A DNA stretch of 46,706 bases. Origin: an uncultured Actinomycetes bacterium. GTDB taxonomy: Bacteria; Actinomycetota; Actinomycetes; Nanopelagicales; Nanopelagicaceae. The stretch is taken from NCBI GenBank assembly GCA_903834705.1, contig CAILKF010000070.1:1-46706 (forward strand). The letters are read 5' to 3'. A program made the translations under genes and the position numbers. The notes under the pieces are model-generated. The model had not been told where the DNA came from. It ran no database searches and was given only the letters and a program-made list of their open reading frames with translations. This document shows, piece after piece, positions 9,422 to 21,694 of this stretch; the first letter of the stretch is position 1, and each line of letters opens with the position of its first letter.

Positions 9422-9489
9422 GAAAACCTCGGTAAGGCTACAGGCAAGTAGAGGTAGGTCCAAAACCGCCAGAATTCTTACGCTTATTT

Positions 9490-11952
9490 TCAGTTCTCTG
9501 CGCTCTTGGTTACAGAAACCACGTGTACACCATCAGCGAGATTTACTAAACGTACTCCCATTGAATCACGCCCGGTTTGACGTACTTCAGCTGCTGGAGT
9601 GCGCATAACTGTACCAGCAGAAGTAATCGCAAGCACCTCATCTTCATCACGTAAGACGAGTGCGCTTACAAGAACCCCTCTGGAATCCTCATCGATCTTT
9701 GCTGCTTTTATTCCAATTCCCCCGCGGCCTTGAAGGCGATATTCATCGATTGGGGTTTTCTTGCCATAACCGCCATCGGTTGCGGTGAATACTAACAAAT
9801 TTGAATCTTGTGAATTAATCCTGGCCATTGTGAGAAGTTCATCTCCAGCTCTGAATTTCATTCCTATAACACCACTTGTTGAACGGCCCATTGGTCGCAG
9901 CGTTTCATCATCTGCTGTGAATCTCATTGCCATTCCTTTTTTGGAAACTAGCAAGAGTTCATCACTTCCATCAACCAGCGATGCACTAACAACTTCATCG
10001 TTGTTTTTAAGTGAGATGGCGATTAAACCGCCAGCACGAGGTGAGTCATATTCGATGAGTGGAGTTTTCTTAACTAATCCGCTTTTTGTTGAAATCACTA
10101 AGTAGGGAGCAACCTCATAGTTTTTAACTGACAAAACTTGAGCGATAGTTTCGTTTGTTTTAAACGCCATAAGGTTAGCAACATGTTGTCCGCGTGCATC
10201 CCGACCTGCGTCTGGAAGTTCGTGCACTTTCGCACGATACACACGGCCTTGATTTGTGAAAAACAAAAGCCAATCATGGGTTGATGCAACAAAGAAATGA
10301 TCAACCACATCATCTTGTTTTAGCGCTGCGCCTTTGACGCCTTTTCCTCCGCGTTTTTGCGAGCGATATAAGTCAGCATTTGTACGCTTGGCATAACCAC
10401 TATGTGTGATGGTTACAACAGCATCTTGATCTGGAATCAAATCCTCAGCCGAGAAGTCTCCTTCATTAGCAACAATTTGTGTGCGTCTTTCGTCGCCATA
10501 TTTTGCAACTACTTCAGAGAGCTCTGTTTTAATGATTTCGCGCTGTTTATCAGTGCTGGCAAGAATTGCTGTTAATTCAACGATGTCGGCCATAAGACCG
10601 TCGTATTCGTCATTGATTTTTTGGCGTTCTAAAGCAGCAATTCTTCGAAGTTGCATATCCAAAATTGCGTTAGCTTGAATCTCGTCAACTTCAAGTAATT
10701 TCATTAAACCAGTGCGTGCTTCTTCTGGCGTTGTGCTTGCCCTGATCAGCGCAATAACAGCATCGAGAGCATCTAGTGCTTTTAGGTATCCTTTAAGGAT
10801 GTGTGCTCGTTTTTCTTTTTCTGCCAAGCGATATTTGGTTCTGCGAACAATAACTTCGACTTGATGTTCGATGTAATAGCGAACGAATTCATCTAGTCGA
10901 AGTGTTCTTGGCACGCCATCAACTAGTGCCAACATATTGGCTCCGAATGTGTCTTGAAGTTGTGTTTGCTTGTATAGGTTATTAAGCACAACTTTTGGAA
11001 TTGCATCATTTCGAAGCACAACAACAAGGCGTTGTCCTAGGCGTTCATTGCCCTCGTCGCGAACATCTGCAATCCCTTTGATTTTCCCTTCTTTAACAAG
11101 TTCTGCAATTTTCAACGCTAAGTTGTCTGGGTTGACTTGATACGGTAATTCAGTAACAACTAGACATGTGCGTTTATTGATTTCTTCAATTAAAACCACT
11201 GCGCGCATTGTGATCGACCCTCGACCAGTTCGGTATGCGCTTTCAATTCCAGTGCGACCAACAATAAGAGCTTTTGTTGGAAAGTCTGGTCCTTTAACTA
11301 CTTTCAGTAAATGAGCAAGGAGTTCGTCTGATTTTGCTTCTGGGTGTTCTAACGCCCAGAAAACGCCTTCTGAAATCTCTCGTAAATTATGTGGGGGGAT
11401 GTTTGTTGCCATTCCAACAGCAATTCCTGCACTGCCATTAACGAGCAAGTTAGGAAAACGGCTTGGTAATACATCTGGTTCTTCTGAGCGACCGTCGTAA
11501 TTTGGCGAAAAATTCACTGTGTCTTCATCAATATCGCGCATCATTTCCATCGCAATTGGTGAAAGGCGAGCTTCGGTGTAACGCATTGCAGCTGCTGGAT
11601 CGTTACCAGGTGAGCCAAAATTACCGTTTCCATCAACTAATGGATAACGCAGTGACCATGTTTGTGCTAAACGAACAACGGTGTCGTAAATCGCTCCATC
11701 ACCATGTGGGTGATAGTTACCCATTACATCTCCGACAATGCGAGATGATTTGTAATAACCCTTATCTGGGCGATAACCACCGTCATACATTGCATAAAGA
11801 ACTCGGCGGTGAACTGGTTTTAATCCGTCGCGAACGTCAGGCAGTGCGCGTCCGACAATAACGCTCATTGCATAATCGAGATAAGAGCGCGCCATCTCCA
11901 CTTGGAGATCAACTATCTCTACCCGATCAAAATCTTTACTGAGCTCGTCCAT
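9490..11952 (-). CDS. gyrA: DNA gyrase subunit A
   Basis: 820 aa; [29 protein letters not shown], catalytic [11 protein letters not shown], GyrA-box QKRGGKG. Confidence 0.98.
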   Translation of the reverse strand: MDELSKDFDRVEIVDLQVEMARSYLDYAMSVIVGRALPDVRDGLKPVHRRVLYAMYDGGYRPDKGYYKSSRIVGDVMGNYHPHGDGAIYDTVVRLAQTWSLRYPLVDGNGNFGSPGNDPAAAMRYTEARLSPIAMEMMRDIDEDTVNFSPNYDGRSEEPDVLPSRFPNLLVNGSAGIAVGMATNIPPHNLREISEGVFWALEHPEAKSDELLAHLLKVVKGPDFPTKALIVGRTGIESAYRTGRGSITMRAVVLIEEINKRTCLVVTELPYQVNPDNLALKIAELVKEGKIKGIADVRDEGNERLGQRLVVVLRNDAIPKVVLNNLYKQTQLQDTFGANMLALVDGVPRTLRLDEFVRYYIEHQVEVIVRRTKYRLAEKEKRAHILKGYLKALDALDAVIALIRASTTPEEARTGLMKLLEVDEIQANAILDMQLRRIAALERQKINDEYDGLMADIVELTAILASTDKQREIIKTELSEVVAKYGDERRTQIVANEGDFSAEDLIPDQDAVVTITHSGYAKRTNADLYRSQKRGGKGVKGAALKQDDVVDHFFVASTHDWLLFFTNQGRVYRAKVHELPDAGRDARGQHVANLMAFKTNETIAQVLSVKNYEVAPYLVISTKSGLVKKTPLIEYDSPRAGGLIAISLKNNDEVVSASLVDGSDELLLVSKKGMAMRFTADDETLRPMGRSTSGVIGMKFRAGDELLTMARINSQDSNLLVFTATDGGYGKKTPIDEYRLQGRGGIGIKAAKIDEDSRGVLVSALVLRDEDEVLAITSAGTVMRTPAAEVRQTGRDSMGVRLVNLADGVHVVSVTKSAEN

Positions 11953-11975
11953 TGCCTGCCTTTTTTGTTAGTGGG

Positions 11976-13967
<1,992 letters not shown>

Positions 13968-14122
13968 CTATAAGCCGCTGAGGGCAGTTATCCCTCAATT
14001 AACCCTTTTATCCTATCGTTAAATTCAGATCTCTGTAGCGCAGATAAGCCTTGGGGGTGGGTTTAGGGGCACGAACTCCGCCTTGTTGAGGGTTCCTATT
14101 GGGTTAGGCGATATTTCAGGTT

Positions 14123-14575
14123 TTAACCGTAGGTATCGCGAGGGCCTTTAGCGCCTCGGATAGTGCGAAGACCTTTTTTCCATGATGGTCCTTGAGGGCC
14201 GGTAAAAACTAGCGTTTCCACAAGAACGCCTGGTGCACTTTTTTGCACAGTTTCTAAAATTGCTGGGCTCACAAGTTTTAATTGGGTGGCCCACGCTGTT
14301 GAAGAAGTTTGAAGTGTTAAAACTCCATCGATTAGTGAGATTGGTGTGGAGTGTTGAGAGATTTCCTGGCCGACGATTTTTTCCCACGATGAAAATAAAT
14401 TTCCTTCAGCTAGTGGGTTTTCCCATTCGCGGTCGCGGATTATATTTGAGAAAAGTTCCGATAAAAGTTGAGGGTCTGAAGCTTTATTTTGACTTTCTTT
14501 TACGATTTTTTTTCGAGTTCGTTTGCCGGTTTGAAAAGATCGAAATATTTCCAGCGCTAAATCTTTTTTTGTCAC
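14123..14575 (-). CDS. DUF721 (DciA-like) protein
   Basis: 150 aa; W..IVG..I..H..P......G.L.....S..WA.QL motif; position between recF and gyrB. Confidence 0.8.
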   Translation of the reverse strand: MTKKDLALEIFRSFQTGKRTRKKIVKESQNKASDPQLLSELFSNIIRDREWENPLAEGNLFSSWEKIVGQEISQHSTPISLIDGVLTLQTSSTAWATQLKLVSPAILETVQKSAPGVLVETLVFTGPQGPSWKKGLRTIRGAKGPRDTYG

Positions 14576-15669
14576 TGGGTTTTCCGTTCTGTCACTCGTC
14601 CTGGCTCAATGTACTTGCGTACTGTATTTAAGCCTTCTGGAAGATCTTCTTCAACAGCTGCTGTAATGATGGTTTGCTCTGCTACTTGTGTTGCTTCCAT
14701 AAGATGTGCGCGGCGAGTGGAATCAAGTTCAGCAAACACGTCGTCTAAAATCAAAATTGGTTCTGACCCTTCTTTTCTTAGTAGAGAAAACGCACCAAGT
14801 TTAAGTGAGATTGCCATAGACCAGGATTCACCGTGGCTTGCATACCCTTTTGCTGGGAATTGCCCAATTTGTAAATTGAGGTCGTCTCTGTGTGGGCCAA
14901 TAAGGGTTGTTCCCCTTTCGATCTCTTGGTACTGAAGTTCTTGAACGCTTTCTTTGTAAATATTTACGTTATTTTCTATATCTGAGGTTAAATTATTTAT
15001 AGAAGATTTATAAGATATTTCAGCCGGTTTAACTTCATTTAAAGTTTTATAGTTCTCGTACACAAAGGGATTTAAAACCTCACATAAATTAATCCTTTGC
15101 GCCGTTAAATTTGCCCCTATTGATATAAGTTGTTCGTTCCATGGGTTGAGAGCGCTTTGTGGCGCTCTCGTTTTTAATAGTACGTTGCGTTGTTTTACAA
15201 CTCTGTCATAGTCACTAATAACGCCCGCTAGACGGGGCGCTCGGGTTATAAGCAATTGGTCCATAAACGTGCGTCTTTGTGATGGGTCGCCTCGAACAAG
15301 ATCTAAGTCTTCTGGCGAGAAATAAACACTTTGGCATGCTCCTAGTATTTCTCTTTGGCTTCGGACTGGATTGCCGTTTATTTGAGCTCGGTTACTTTTT
15401 TTGGCGTTAATTTCTAAATCAATTTCTAAGATTCTATTTTCTTTTTTTATTATGGTTTTAATGATCGCTTGTTCTGCTCCGAGGTGAATTAATGGTTGGT
15501 TGGTTGATACTCGGTGGGATGAAAGTTGTGAAAGATAGATGATGGCTTCAGCGATATTTGTTTTACCTGAACCATTGTCGCCAATTAGCGTGGTTGTGCC
15601 AGGTTCCAATTCGAGATCTAAGTTTTGGTATGACCTAAAGTTGGAAAGAGTTAACCTTTTTAAGTGCAT
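14572..15669 (-). CDS. recF: DNA replication and repair protein RecF
   Basis: 365 aa; LTLSNFRSYQNLDLELEPGTTTLIGDNGSGKTNIAEAI, LLDDVFAELD-like ILDDVFAELDSTRR. Confidence 0.96.
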   Translation of the reverse strand: MHLKRLTLSNFRSYQNLDLELEPGTTTLIGDNGSGKTNIAEAIIYLSQLSSHRVSTNQPLIHLGAEQAIIKTIIKKENRILEIDLEINAKKSNRAQINGNPVRSQREILGACQSVYFSPEDLDLVRGDPSQRRTFMDQLLITRAPRLAGVISDYDRVVKQRNVLLKTRAPQSALNPWNEQLISIGANLTAQRINLCEVLNPFVYENYKTLNEVKPAEISYKSSINNLTSDIENNVNIYKESVQELQYQEIERGTTLIGPHRDDLNLQIGQFPAKGYASHGESWSMAISLKLGAFSLLRKEGSEPILILDDVFAELDSTRRAHLMEATQVAEQTIITAAVEEDLPEGLNTVRKYIEPGRVTERKTQ

Positions 15670-16806
15670 TCATTTACGGGGTAAAAGAGTCGGCATTAAA
15701 ATGTATTTGTAGTTATCTATTTCTTTACCATCGGCTGTGGGGATTCCAGTTAAGACTGCAGCTTTTGTTGCGGTTGTGAATGCAATTTTTACAAATGGAG
15801 TGCCTACTGCGTTTAAACCTTCCATTAAAAACTCTGGATTAAACGCGATAGTGATTGGTTCACCGTTTAAGATAATATTTAAACCTTCTTCTCCGATGCC
15901 TTTTCCGTCAGCGGAACCAGCTTCGAGTTCTAACCTATTTGGTGTGAAGGTTAAACGGAGCGGGATTGTTTTATCTGTTACTAAAGCTACTCGGCGAACA
16001 GAATCTAATAATGGTGCTACTTCGATTATCGCTGTAGATGTAAATTCTGTTGGGATAACTTTTGAGTATTCCGGGTAAGAATCGTTTAACATTCTTGATG
16101 TTAAAGATTTTCCGTCGATAACAAAACCGGCCAAGTGTTCTTTCGCTGTGTTGGGTGTTAAGTAGATTGAAACATTTTTTGATGTTGTAAGTGATTTAGC
16201 TGCATCTTCTAACGTCCGCGCTCGAAGCAGTGCAGTGAGTTCTAAGTTTGGGTGTGTTGCCTCCCATTGAACTTCACAAATCGCTAAACGGTATTTATCT
16301 GTGGCTGTTAAGGTGATTGTGTCGTTTTTGATTTGAACAAATACACCTGTGTATTTTTGTAAAGATTCGTCTTTGCTTGCAGCAGTTGCAACTTGCAGAA
16401 CAGCTTTAGCGAAAACGTTGGAAGCGATAACGCCAGTTATTTCTGGGATTTCAGGCAATGTTGGGTAAGTCTCAGCATCTGTTGTTGGAAGTGTAAATTT
16501 CGCGCTTCCGGCGGTAACAAGAACTCGAGCGCCATCTAATTGGACCGTTACTGGTTTATTGGGCAGTGATCGAGAAATTTCGTTTAGTAAATGACCTGAA
16601 ACTAATACTTTTCCATTTTCGGTTACATCTGCAGAGAAATCTGCTTTGCTTGATTTTTCTTGGTTAGATGCAGAGAGGTGAACTTTGTTGTTGTCAACCT
16701 CAATAACAATCCCGTGCAAAGCTGGGTTAATAGGGCGGGTGGGTAAGCTTTTTGAAACCCAACTTACGGCGTCAGCTAAAGCGTGTTGATCAACAACGAA
16801 TTTCAC
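15670..16806 (-). CDS. dnaN: DNA polymerase III subunit beta (sliding clamp)
   Basis: Starts VKFVVDQHALADAVSWVSKSLPTRP; GTG at 16806 preceded by AAAGGGGGC SD; ends YILMPTLLPRK. ORF track start 16851 is probably too long. Confidence 0.96.
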   Translation of the reverse strand: MKFVVDQHALADAVSWVSKSLPTRPINPALHGIVIEVDNNKVHLSASNQEKSSKADFSADVTENGKVLVSGHLLNEISRSLPNKPVTVQLDGARVLVTAGSAKFTLPTTDAETYPTLPEIPEITGVIASNVFAKAVLQVATAASKDESLQKYTGVFVQIKNDTITLTATDKYRLAICEVQWEATHPNLELTALLRARTLEDAAKSLTTSKNVSIYLTPNTAKEHLAGFVIDGKSLTSRMLNDSYPEYSKVIPTEFTSTAIIEVAPLLDSVRRVALVTDKTIPLRLTFTPNRLELEAGSADGKGIGEEGLNIILNGEPITIAFNPEFLMEGLNAVGTPFVKIAFTTATKAAVLTGIPTADGKEIDNYKYILMPTLLPRK

Positions 16807-17157
16807 AAACGCCCCCTTTAGGTAGTTCCTTAACTCTCCTTGATGGTTCACACCTTTTCAAGTCTTGCTTTCTTTGTTCTCCACACAGGTTGATGTAATA
16901 GATATAAGTAGTAGTAGTAACCACACCACTTTTTTGTGGAAAAACCACAAAAACGCTGGTCAGCACCTTTTATTAAGTTTTTACACTGTTAATAAACATA
17001 GGATTTCTGTGAGGAACCAACCTTTGAGCAAGAACCAACCTTTTTAAAAAAGTTAGAAACAGAACAAAAGAAACTTTTACCCACAAAAACCCTTCCTTTA
17101 TCCACAGTTATCCACACCTTTCCCCCAGGCTGGGGGCAAAAGTCTTAAAACGGACAT
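16807..17157. other. oriC: putative oriC (dnaN-dnaA intergenic region)
   Basis: DnaA boxes TTACCCACA (17077-17085), TTATCCACA (17098-17106), TTATCCACA (17108-17116); near-box TGTGGAAAA (16935-16943); (GTA)4 tract 16908-16919; AT-rich flanks; gene orientation diverges here. Confidence 0.85.
17098..17116 (+). promoter_or_regulatory. tandem perfect DnaA boxes TTATCCACA-G-TTATCCACA
   Basis: Direct match to the bacterial DnaA-box consensus. Confidence 0.9.
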
Positions 17158-18564
17158 TTAACTACTTTTCGCCTGCTGTTTAATTCTATTGGTTAGCTCT
17201 GTCACTTGGTTATAGATAGATCGACGCTCGGCCATTAACTGGCGAATTTTTCTATCGGCGTGCATCACTGTCGTGTGGTCTCTACCCCCAAACATTTGCC
17301 CAATTTTAGGCAAAGAGAGCTCTGTGAGCTCGCGACATAAATACATCGCTATTTGACGGGCGTTGACCAACACCCGGGAGCGAGAGGTTCCGCAAAGGTC
17401 ATCCAGCGTAAGGCTGAAATAAGCAGCAGTTTGAGCCATGATCGTGGCCCCGGTTATTTGAGGGTTAGATTCATTAGGTATTAAATCTTTAAGAACTATT
17501 TCAGCAAGGCTTAAATCAACCCCTTGGCGATTCAAGCTAGCGAAAGCAGTAACGCGAATTAAAGCTCCTTCTAATTCGCGAATATTTGTTGAAATTTTGC
17601 TCGCTATATATTCCAAAACATCATCAGGAGCATTTAATTTATCTTGCGCGGCTTTCTTACGCAAAATCGCAATACGTGTTTCCAGTTCAGGTGGTTGAAT
17701 ATCGGTAATTAAACCCCACTCAAAGCGACTTCTTAAACGATCTTCCAATGTAGTTAATTGCTTCGGAGGGCGATCGCTTGAAATAACAATTTGTTTGTTC
17801 GCGTTATACAAAGTATTAAAAGTATGGAAGAACTCTTCTTGAGTACGTTCTTTATTTTCTAAAAACTGGATGTCGTCAACGAGTAGCACATCAAGATCCC
17901 TATAACGTCTTTGGAAAACAGATGCTTTGTCATCTCGGATTGAGTTAATAAAGTCATTTGTAAACTCTTCACTCGAAACATAGCGAACACGAACACTGCC
18001 GTATAACTCTTTCGCATAAGCGCCAATAGCATGTAATAAGTGGGTTTTCCCAAGTCCGGACTCACCGTAGATAAACAAAGGGTTATAAGCTTTAGCAGGA
18101 GCTTCTGCAACAGCAACAGCAGCAGCGTGAGCAAAACGATTTGAAGCTCCGATAACAAACGTTTCAAAAATATATCGTGGGTTAAGTTGAGAAACCTCTG
18201 TGTTTTTTCCTGAAGTGTTTTCAACCCTCCCAGAACTTAAACGAGGTGGAACAAACTCAATTTCAACTTCCGGTAAAGGTGAGTCAATAATCTCTAAGTT
18301 CTCATCAATAGTGACAGCGATATTAGTTTTCTCACCAAGCTCCCTTGATAGGACATCACTAACAATGCTACGAAGGCGAGTTTCTAATACGTCTTTAGCG
18401 AAAGCGTTTGGGGCAGCTACAAGAAAATTAGTCGCTCCGTTACCTTTTAATAAACCCAACGGTTTTGTAAGGGATAAAAAAGCTCTGTGTTGAGGGGTGT
18501 CGATCTCGACATCGGAAATAACACGAGACCACAAAAGGGCTAGGTCGGTTTCTAATACATCCAC
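17158..18564 (-). CDS. dnaA: chromosomal replication initiator protein DnaA
   Basis: Walker [40 protein letters not shown], DnaA signature [14 protein letters not shown] start at 18564 has an SD (GAGGG); the ATG at 18597 in the ORF track has none. Confidence 0.96.
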   Translation of the reverse strand: MDVLETDLALLWSRVISDVEIDTPQHRAFLSLTKPLGLLKGNGATNFLVAAPNAFAKDVLETRLRSIVSDVLSRELGEKTNIAVTIDENLEIIDSPLPEVEIEFVPPRLSSGRVENTSGKNTEVSQLNPRYIFETFVIGASNRFAHAAAVAVAEAPAKAYNPLFIYGESGLGKTHLLHAIGAYAKELYGSVRVRYVSSEEFTNDFINSIRDDKASVFQRRYRDLDVLLVDDIQFLENKERTQEEFFHTFNTLYNANKQIVISSDRPPKQLTTLEDRLRSRFEWGLITDIQPPELETRIAILRKKAAQDKLNAPDDVLEYIASKISTNIRELEGALIRVTAFASLNRQGVDLSLAEIVLKDLIPNESNPQITGATIMAQTAAYFSLTLDDLCGTSRSRVLVNARQIAMYLCRELTELSLPKIGQMFGGRDHTTVMHADRKIRQLMAERRSIYNQVTELTNRIKQQAKSS

Positions 18565-18599
18565 AGCGCCCTCATCTCGTCCTACCGGTATCCACATGT

Positions 18600-18608
18600 T
18601 TATCCACA
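18600..18608 (+). promoter_or_regulatory. DnaA box TTATCCACA upstream of dnaA
   Basis: Perfect consensus match. Confidence 0.8.
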
Positions 18609-18692
18609 GGCTGTGGTCTAAACCCTAACTTGAGCCCTGGAGCCCTGTGGAAGAAGCGAAAAGTAGAGCGGTTTGGCCTAAAAAGCAAGTAG

Positions 18693-18701
18693 TTATCCAC
18701 A
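18693..18701 (+). promoter_or_regulatory. DnaA box TTATCCACA between dnaA and rpmH
   Basis: Perfect consensus match. Confidence 0.8.
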
Positions 18702-18837
18702 CCAATCAAAAAAGAGGGCAAGGGAGAGTCTGCCAAGGCAGGATAAGCGCTCAGTTTGACCCCTTTATCCCCAACCCTCTACCGTTACCTTCTCATTTGT
18801 CTCATTCGATCTTTCAACGCATTTTCTAGGAGTTCTC

Positions 18838-18975
18838 ATGACTAAGCGCACTTTCCAGCCGAATGTCCGTCGGCGCGCAAAGAAACACGGTTTCCGCGCT
18901 CGTATGGCTAGCCGTGCAGGACGAGCTGTACTTTCTGCTCGCCGCGCAAAAGGTCGCCTTCGAATTTCTGCGTAG
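18838..18975 (+). CDS. rpmH: 50S ribosomal protein L34 (bL34)
   Basis: 45 aa [45 protein letters not shown]; below the ORF-track length cutoff; SD AGGAG. Confidence 0.98.
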   Translation: MTKRTFQPNVRRRAKKHGFRARMASRAGRAVLSARRAKGRLRISA

Positions 18976-18984
18976 TTAATTCTC

Positions 18985-19329
18985 GTGTTACCGCGTAACG
19001 CACGTCTTACCTCACCTGAAGAGTTTGCACGCACAACCAAAAGTGGTTTCCGCCAATCAAGCACTTCTCTTGTTGCTTACCTCTACCTCACGGAAAAAAC
19101 TGAACCAGCACGCTGTGGACTCATTGTTTCTAAAAATGTAGGCGGATCTGTAGTCCGTCACAGAATTGCCCGTCAACTTCGCCACGGACTTTTAGAACAC
19201 ATCACGCAACTTCCTACAGGAGCGTTGATAGTGATTCGAGCTCTACCAACAGCTACAGCTAAAGAAGTACGTCAGGAACTTGATTTAGCTTTACCGAAAC
19301 TCATAACGAAATCGCTGGCGAAAAAATGA
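18985..19329 (+). CDS. rnpA: ribonuclease P protein component
   Basis: MLPRNARLTSPEEF...; CGLIVSKNVGGSVVRHRIARQLRH; follows rpmH. Confidence 0.95.
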   Translation: MLPRNARLTSPEEFARTTKSGFRQSSTSLVAYLYLTEKTEPARCGLIVSKNVGGSVVRHRIARQLRHGLLEHITQLPTGALIVIRALPTATAKEVRQELDLALPKLITKSLAKK

Positions 19330-19577
19330 AATTTATTCTCACCGCACCATTATTGGCCTACCAAAAATGGATCTCACCAGCTTTTGCCCCGCGCTGTAAA
19401 TATTATCCATCTTGCTCAAGTTATGCGATTACAGCGATTACAACGTACGGAATAAAAGGAATCGCAATGTCGGCTTGGAGGCTAGTTCGTTGTAACCCTT
19501 GGTCCCATGGTGGTGTTGATTACGTTCCCGAAAAAAATAGAGGTTTTTCCAACACAACAAGCGAGGTAGTGGCCTAA
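19326..19577 (+). CDS. yidD: membrane protein insertion efficiency factor YidD
   Basis: 83 aa; YQKWISPAFAPRCKYYPSCSSYAITAI...GIKGIAMSAWRLVRCNPWSHGGVDYVP. Confidence 0.96.
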   Translation: MKFILTAPLLAYQKWISPAFAPRCKYYPSCSSYAITAITTYGIKGIAMSAWRLVRCNPWSHGGVDYVPEKNRGFSNTTSEVVA

Positions 19578-20512
19578 TGAACACCATCCTAAACCCCATA
19601 TATATAGGCGTTTCTTGGGTAATTGTGTCAATTCACAAACTACTCTCCCCTATATTTTCTGCAAACAGCGGTGTTTCTTGGAGTCTTTCAATTATTGGAC
19701 TTGTAATTTTAATCCGCATCGCTCTCATTCCATTGTTTGTGAAGCAGATCAAAAGTCAACGTGCATTAACTGCTCTACAACCACATATGAAAGCAATTCA
19801 AACTAAATTTAAAGACGATCGCCAAAAACAATCAGAAGAAATGATGAAGCTTTATAAAGAGCACAAAACTAATCCTTTAGCATCCTGTTTCCCCATCCTT
19901 GCCCAAGCGCCAATATTTTTTGGTTTATTTACCGTTCTTAACGGAATTGGAAAAAACCCACCAGTTGCACATGGCGTATTGACAGAAGCAGATGTTGTTA
20001 GTGCAGCACAAGCAACAATATTTGGAGCTCCAATTTCTGCGACATTCCTTGGATCTTCAAACATGACAGTGAAGGTTGTAACTGTAGTACTCATCGCTTT
20101 TATGTCGATCACCACTTTCACTACACAGCGCCAATTAATGCTTAAAGGAATGCCAAAAATGGATTCCTCTAACAACATGATGTTGCAACAGCAGAAAATT
20201 ATGTTGTACGCGTTCCCCTTAATATTTGCAGTATCTGGTGTTAACTTTCCCATCGGAGTTTTAATTTATTGGTCAACAACAAACCTTTGGACGTGGGGAC
20301 AACAGTTTTACGTTATTAAACGAAATCCAACACCAGGATCTCCTGCATATTTAGAACTACAAACTAAAAAAGAAAAAAAGAATCCGCCATTAAATGCCGG
20401 CGACACTAAAGTTGATGAAAACAACCAACCAGAGAACACAAACGAGGTTAAAGGCCAACGCCAGCAACCCAACCGGAAAAAACCTCGGAAAAGAAATAAA
20501 ACGGACAAATAG
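19577..20512 (+). CDS. yidC: membrane protein insertase YidC/Oxa1
   Basis: 311 aa; YidC/Oxa1 core TM region (PLFVKQIKSQRALTALQPHMKAIQTKFKDDRQKQSEEMMKLYKEHKTNPLASCFPILAQAPIFFGLF) and basic C-tail. Confidence 0.96.
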   Translation: MNTILNPIYIGVSWVIVSIHKLLSPIFSANSGVSWSLSIIGLVILIRIALIPLFVKQIKSQRALTALQPHMKAIQTKFKDDRQKQSEEMMKLYKEHKTNPLASCFPILAQAPIFFGLFTVLNGIGKNPPVAHGVLTEADVVSAAQATIFGAPISATFLGSSNMTVKVVTVVLIAFMSITTFTTQRQLMLKGMPKMDSSNNMMLQQQKIMLYAFPLIFAVSGVNFPIGVLIYWSTTNLWTWGQQFYVIKRNPTPGSPAYLELQTKKEKKNPPLNAGDTKVDENNQPENTNEVKGQRQQPNRKKPRKRNKTDK

Positions 20513-20557
20513 GTCTAAATCACCCAAACCCGATGCTCGGGTATAAAGGAGTTCATA

Positions 20558-21067
20558 ATGAGCACAGTTGAAAACCAGACAGAGGTAGAAGAGAAGGCGC
20601 CCGTATCACTTATTGCCAAATTGGAAGAAGAAGGCGATATTGCCGCCGACTACCTTGAGGGCCTTCTTGATATTACCGATTTAGATGGCGATATCGATAT
20701 TGATGTGGAAAATGATCGAGCCGCACTAGCAATCGTTGGCGGAAAACTTCGCCATTTAGTCGGGTCTGATGGAGAAGTTCTAGACGCACTCCAAGAACTC
20801 ACCCGCCTAGCCGTACAAACCGCTACAGGTGACCGCAGTCGACTCATGCTTGATATTGATGGCTACCGAGCAGGCCGAAAGAGCGAGCTGAAGAAGCTAG
20901 CCGAGGATTCTGCAAAAGAGGTTACTGAATCAAAGAGCTCTCTCAAACTGGCTCCAATGAATGCCTTTGAGCGGAAAATAATTCACGACACTATTCAAAC
21001 TCTTGGTTTAACAAGTGAATCCGAAGGCGAAGACCCAGATCGTTGCGTCATTATCTTCCCAGCCTAA
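20558..21067 (+). CDS. jag: Jag/KhpB-like KH-R3H RNA-binding protein
   Basis: 169 aa; GKLRHLVGSDGEVLDALQELTRLAV KH region and R3H region (APMNAFERKIIHDTIQTL); follows yidC. Confidence 0.92.
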   Translation: MSTVENQTEVEEKAPVSLIAKLEEEGDIAADYLEGLLDITDLDGDIDIDVENDRAALAIVGGKLRHLVGSDGEVLDALQELTRLAVQTATGDRSRLMLDIDGYRAGRKSELKKLAEDSAKEVTESKSSLKLAPMNAFERKIIHDTIQTLGLTSESEGEDPDRCVIIFPA

Positions 21068-21103
21068 ACAACGACCTCTAAACCGAGAAAAGAACCTCTG
21101 CTA

Positions 21104-21685
21104 GTGCTGGTTTCACGTGAAACCCTTATAGAGACTTACTTTCCTGAAAAAAAGGAAGAGATTCTTCGTTATGCAGAATTTCTTACCACCGCAGGAATTG
21201 AAAGAGGGGTTATCGGCCCTAAAGAGGGTGAAATCATCTGGGAACGCCACATTTTCAACTCCTTACCCGTCATTTCACTTCTCCCCCTTGGGGCATCACT
21301 AGTCGATATCGGGTCCGGAGCAGGTTTGCCAGGGATTCCAATTGCCCTAGCTCGCCCAGATCTTGAGGTAACACTCGTAGAGCCCCTTCTAAGAAGGTAT
21401 GAGTTTTTGGTTGAAGCCGTTGAAGGCCTAGGAATCACCGTCTTTCATGGGAGAGCAGAAGATTTCACAAACAAAACCTCCTTTGTAACCGCTCGAGCCG
21501 TTGCTCCTTTAGAGAAATTGGTGGCCATGAACCGTCACCTCATTAATAAAGGAGCCACCCTTTTAGCAATTAAAGGAGAAAACGCCGGGGAAGAGGCGAA
21601 AAAAGTCCCAGGAGCGCAACTTCATGAGATTTCTTTAGAGTCGCTCCCACTCGGGCGGGTAATTAGTGTCGCTAAGCGTGCTTAA
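21104..21685 (+). CDS. rsmG: 16S rRNA (guanine(527)-N(7))-methyltransferase
   Basis: WERHIFNSLPVISLL, LVDIGSGAGLPGIPIALARPDLEVTLVEP. Confidence 0.94.
   Translation: MLVSRETLIETYFPEKKEEILRYAEFLTTAGIERGVIGPKEGEIIWERHIFNSLPVISLLPLGASLVDIGSGAGLPGIPIALARPDLEVTLVEPLLRRYEFLVEAVEGLGITVFHGRAEDFTNKTSFVTARAVAPLEKLVAMNRHLINKGATLLAIKGENAGEEAKKVPGAQLHEISLESLPLGRVISVAKRA
21109..21124. promoter_or_regulatory. parS: parS site GGTTTCACGTGAAACC
   Basis: Perfect 16-bp palindrome matching the ParB consensus core TTTCACGTGAAA; lies in the first codons of rsmG. Confidence 0.93.
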
Positions 21686-21688
21686 CTT
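21683..21688 (+). promoter_or_regulatory. -10 hexamer TAACTT, 6 nt before parA ATG (leaderless promoter candidate)
   Basis: TAACTT-GCCCTC-ATG. Confidence 0.5.
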
Positions 21689-21694
21689 GCCCTC

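Noticed and set aside
16908-16919. (GTA)4 as a simple microsatellite
   Set aside because: Position and polarity next to a DnaA-box-like site in oriC make the DnaA-trio reading more likely; reported as a finding instead.
17859-18224. 121-aa reverse ORF within dnaA
   Set aside because: Alternate frame of dnaA on the same strand; leucine-rich low-complexity translation.
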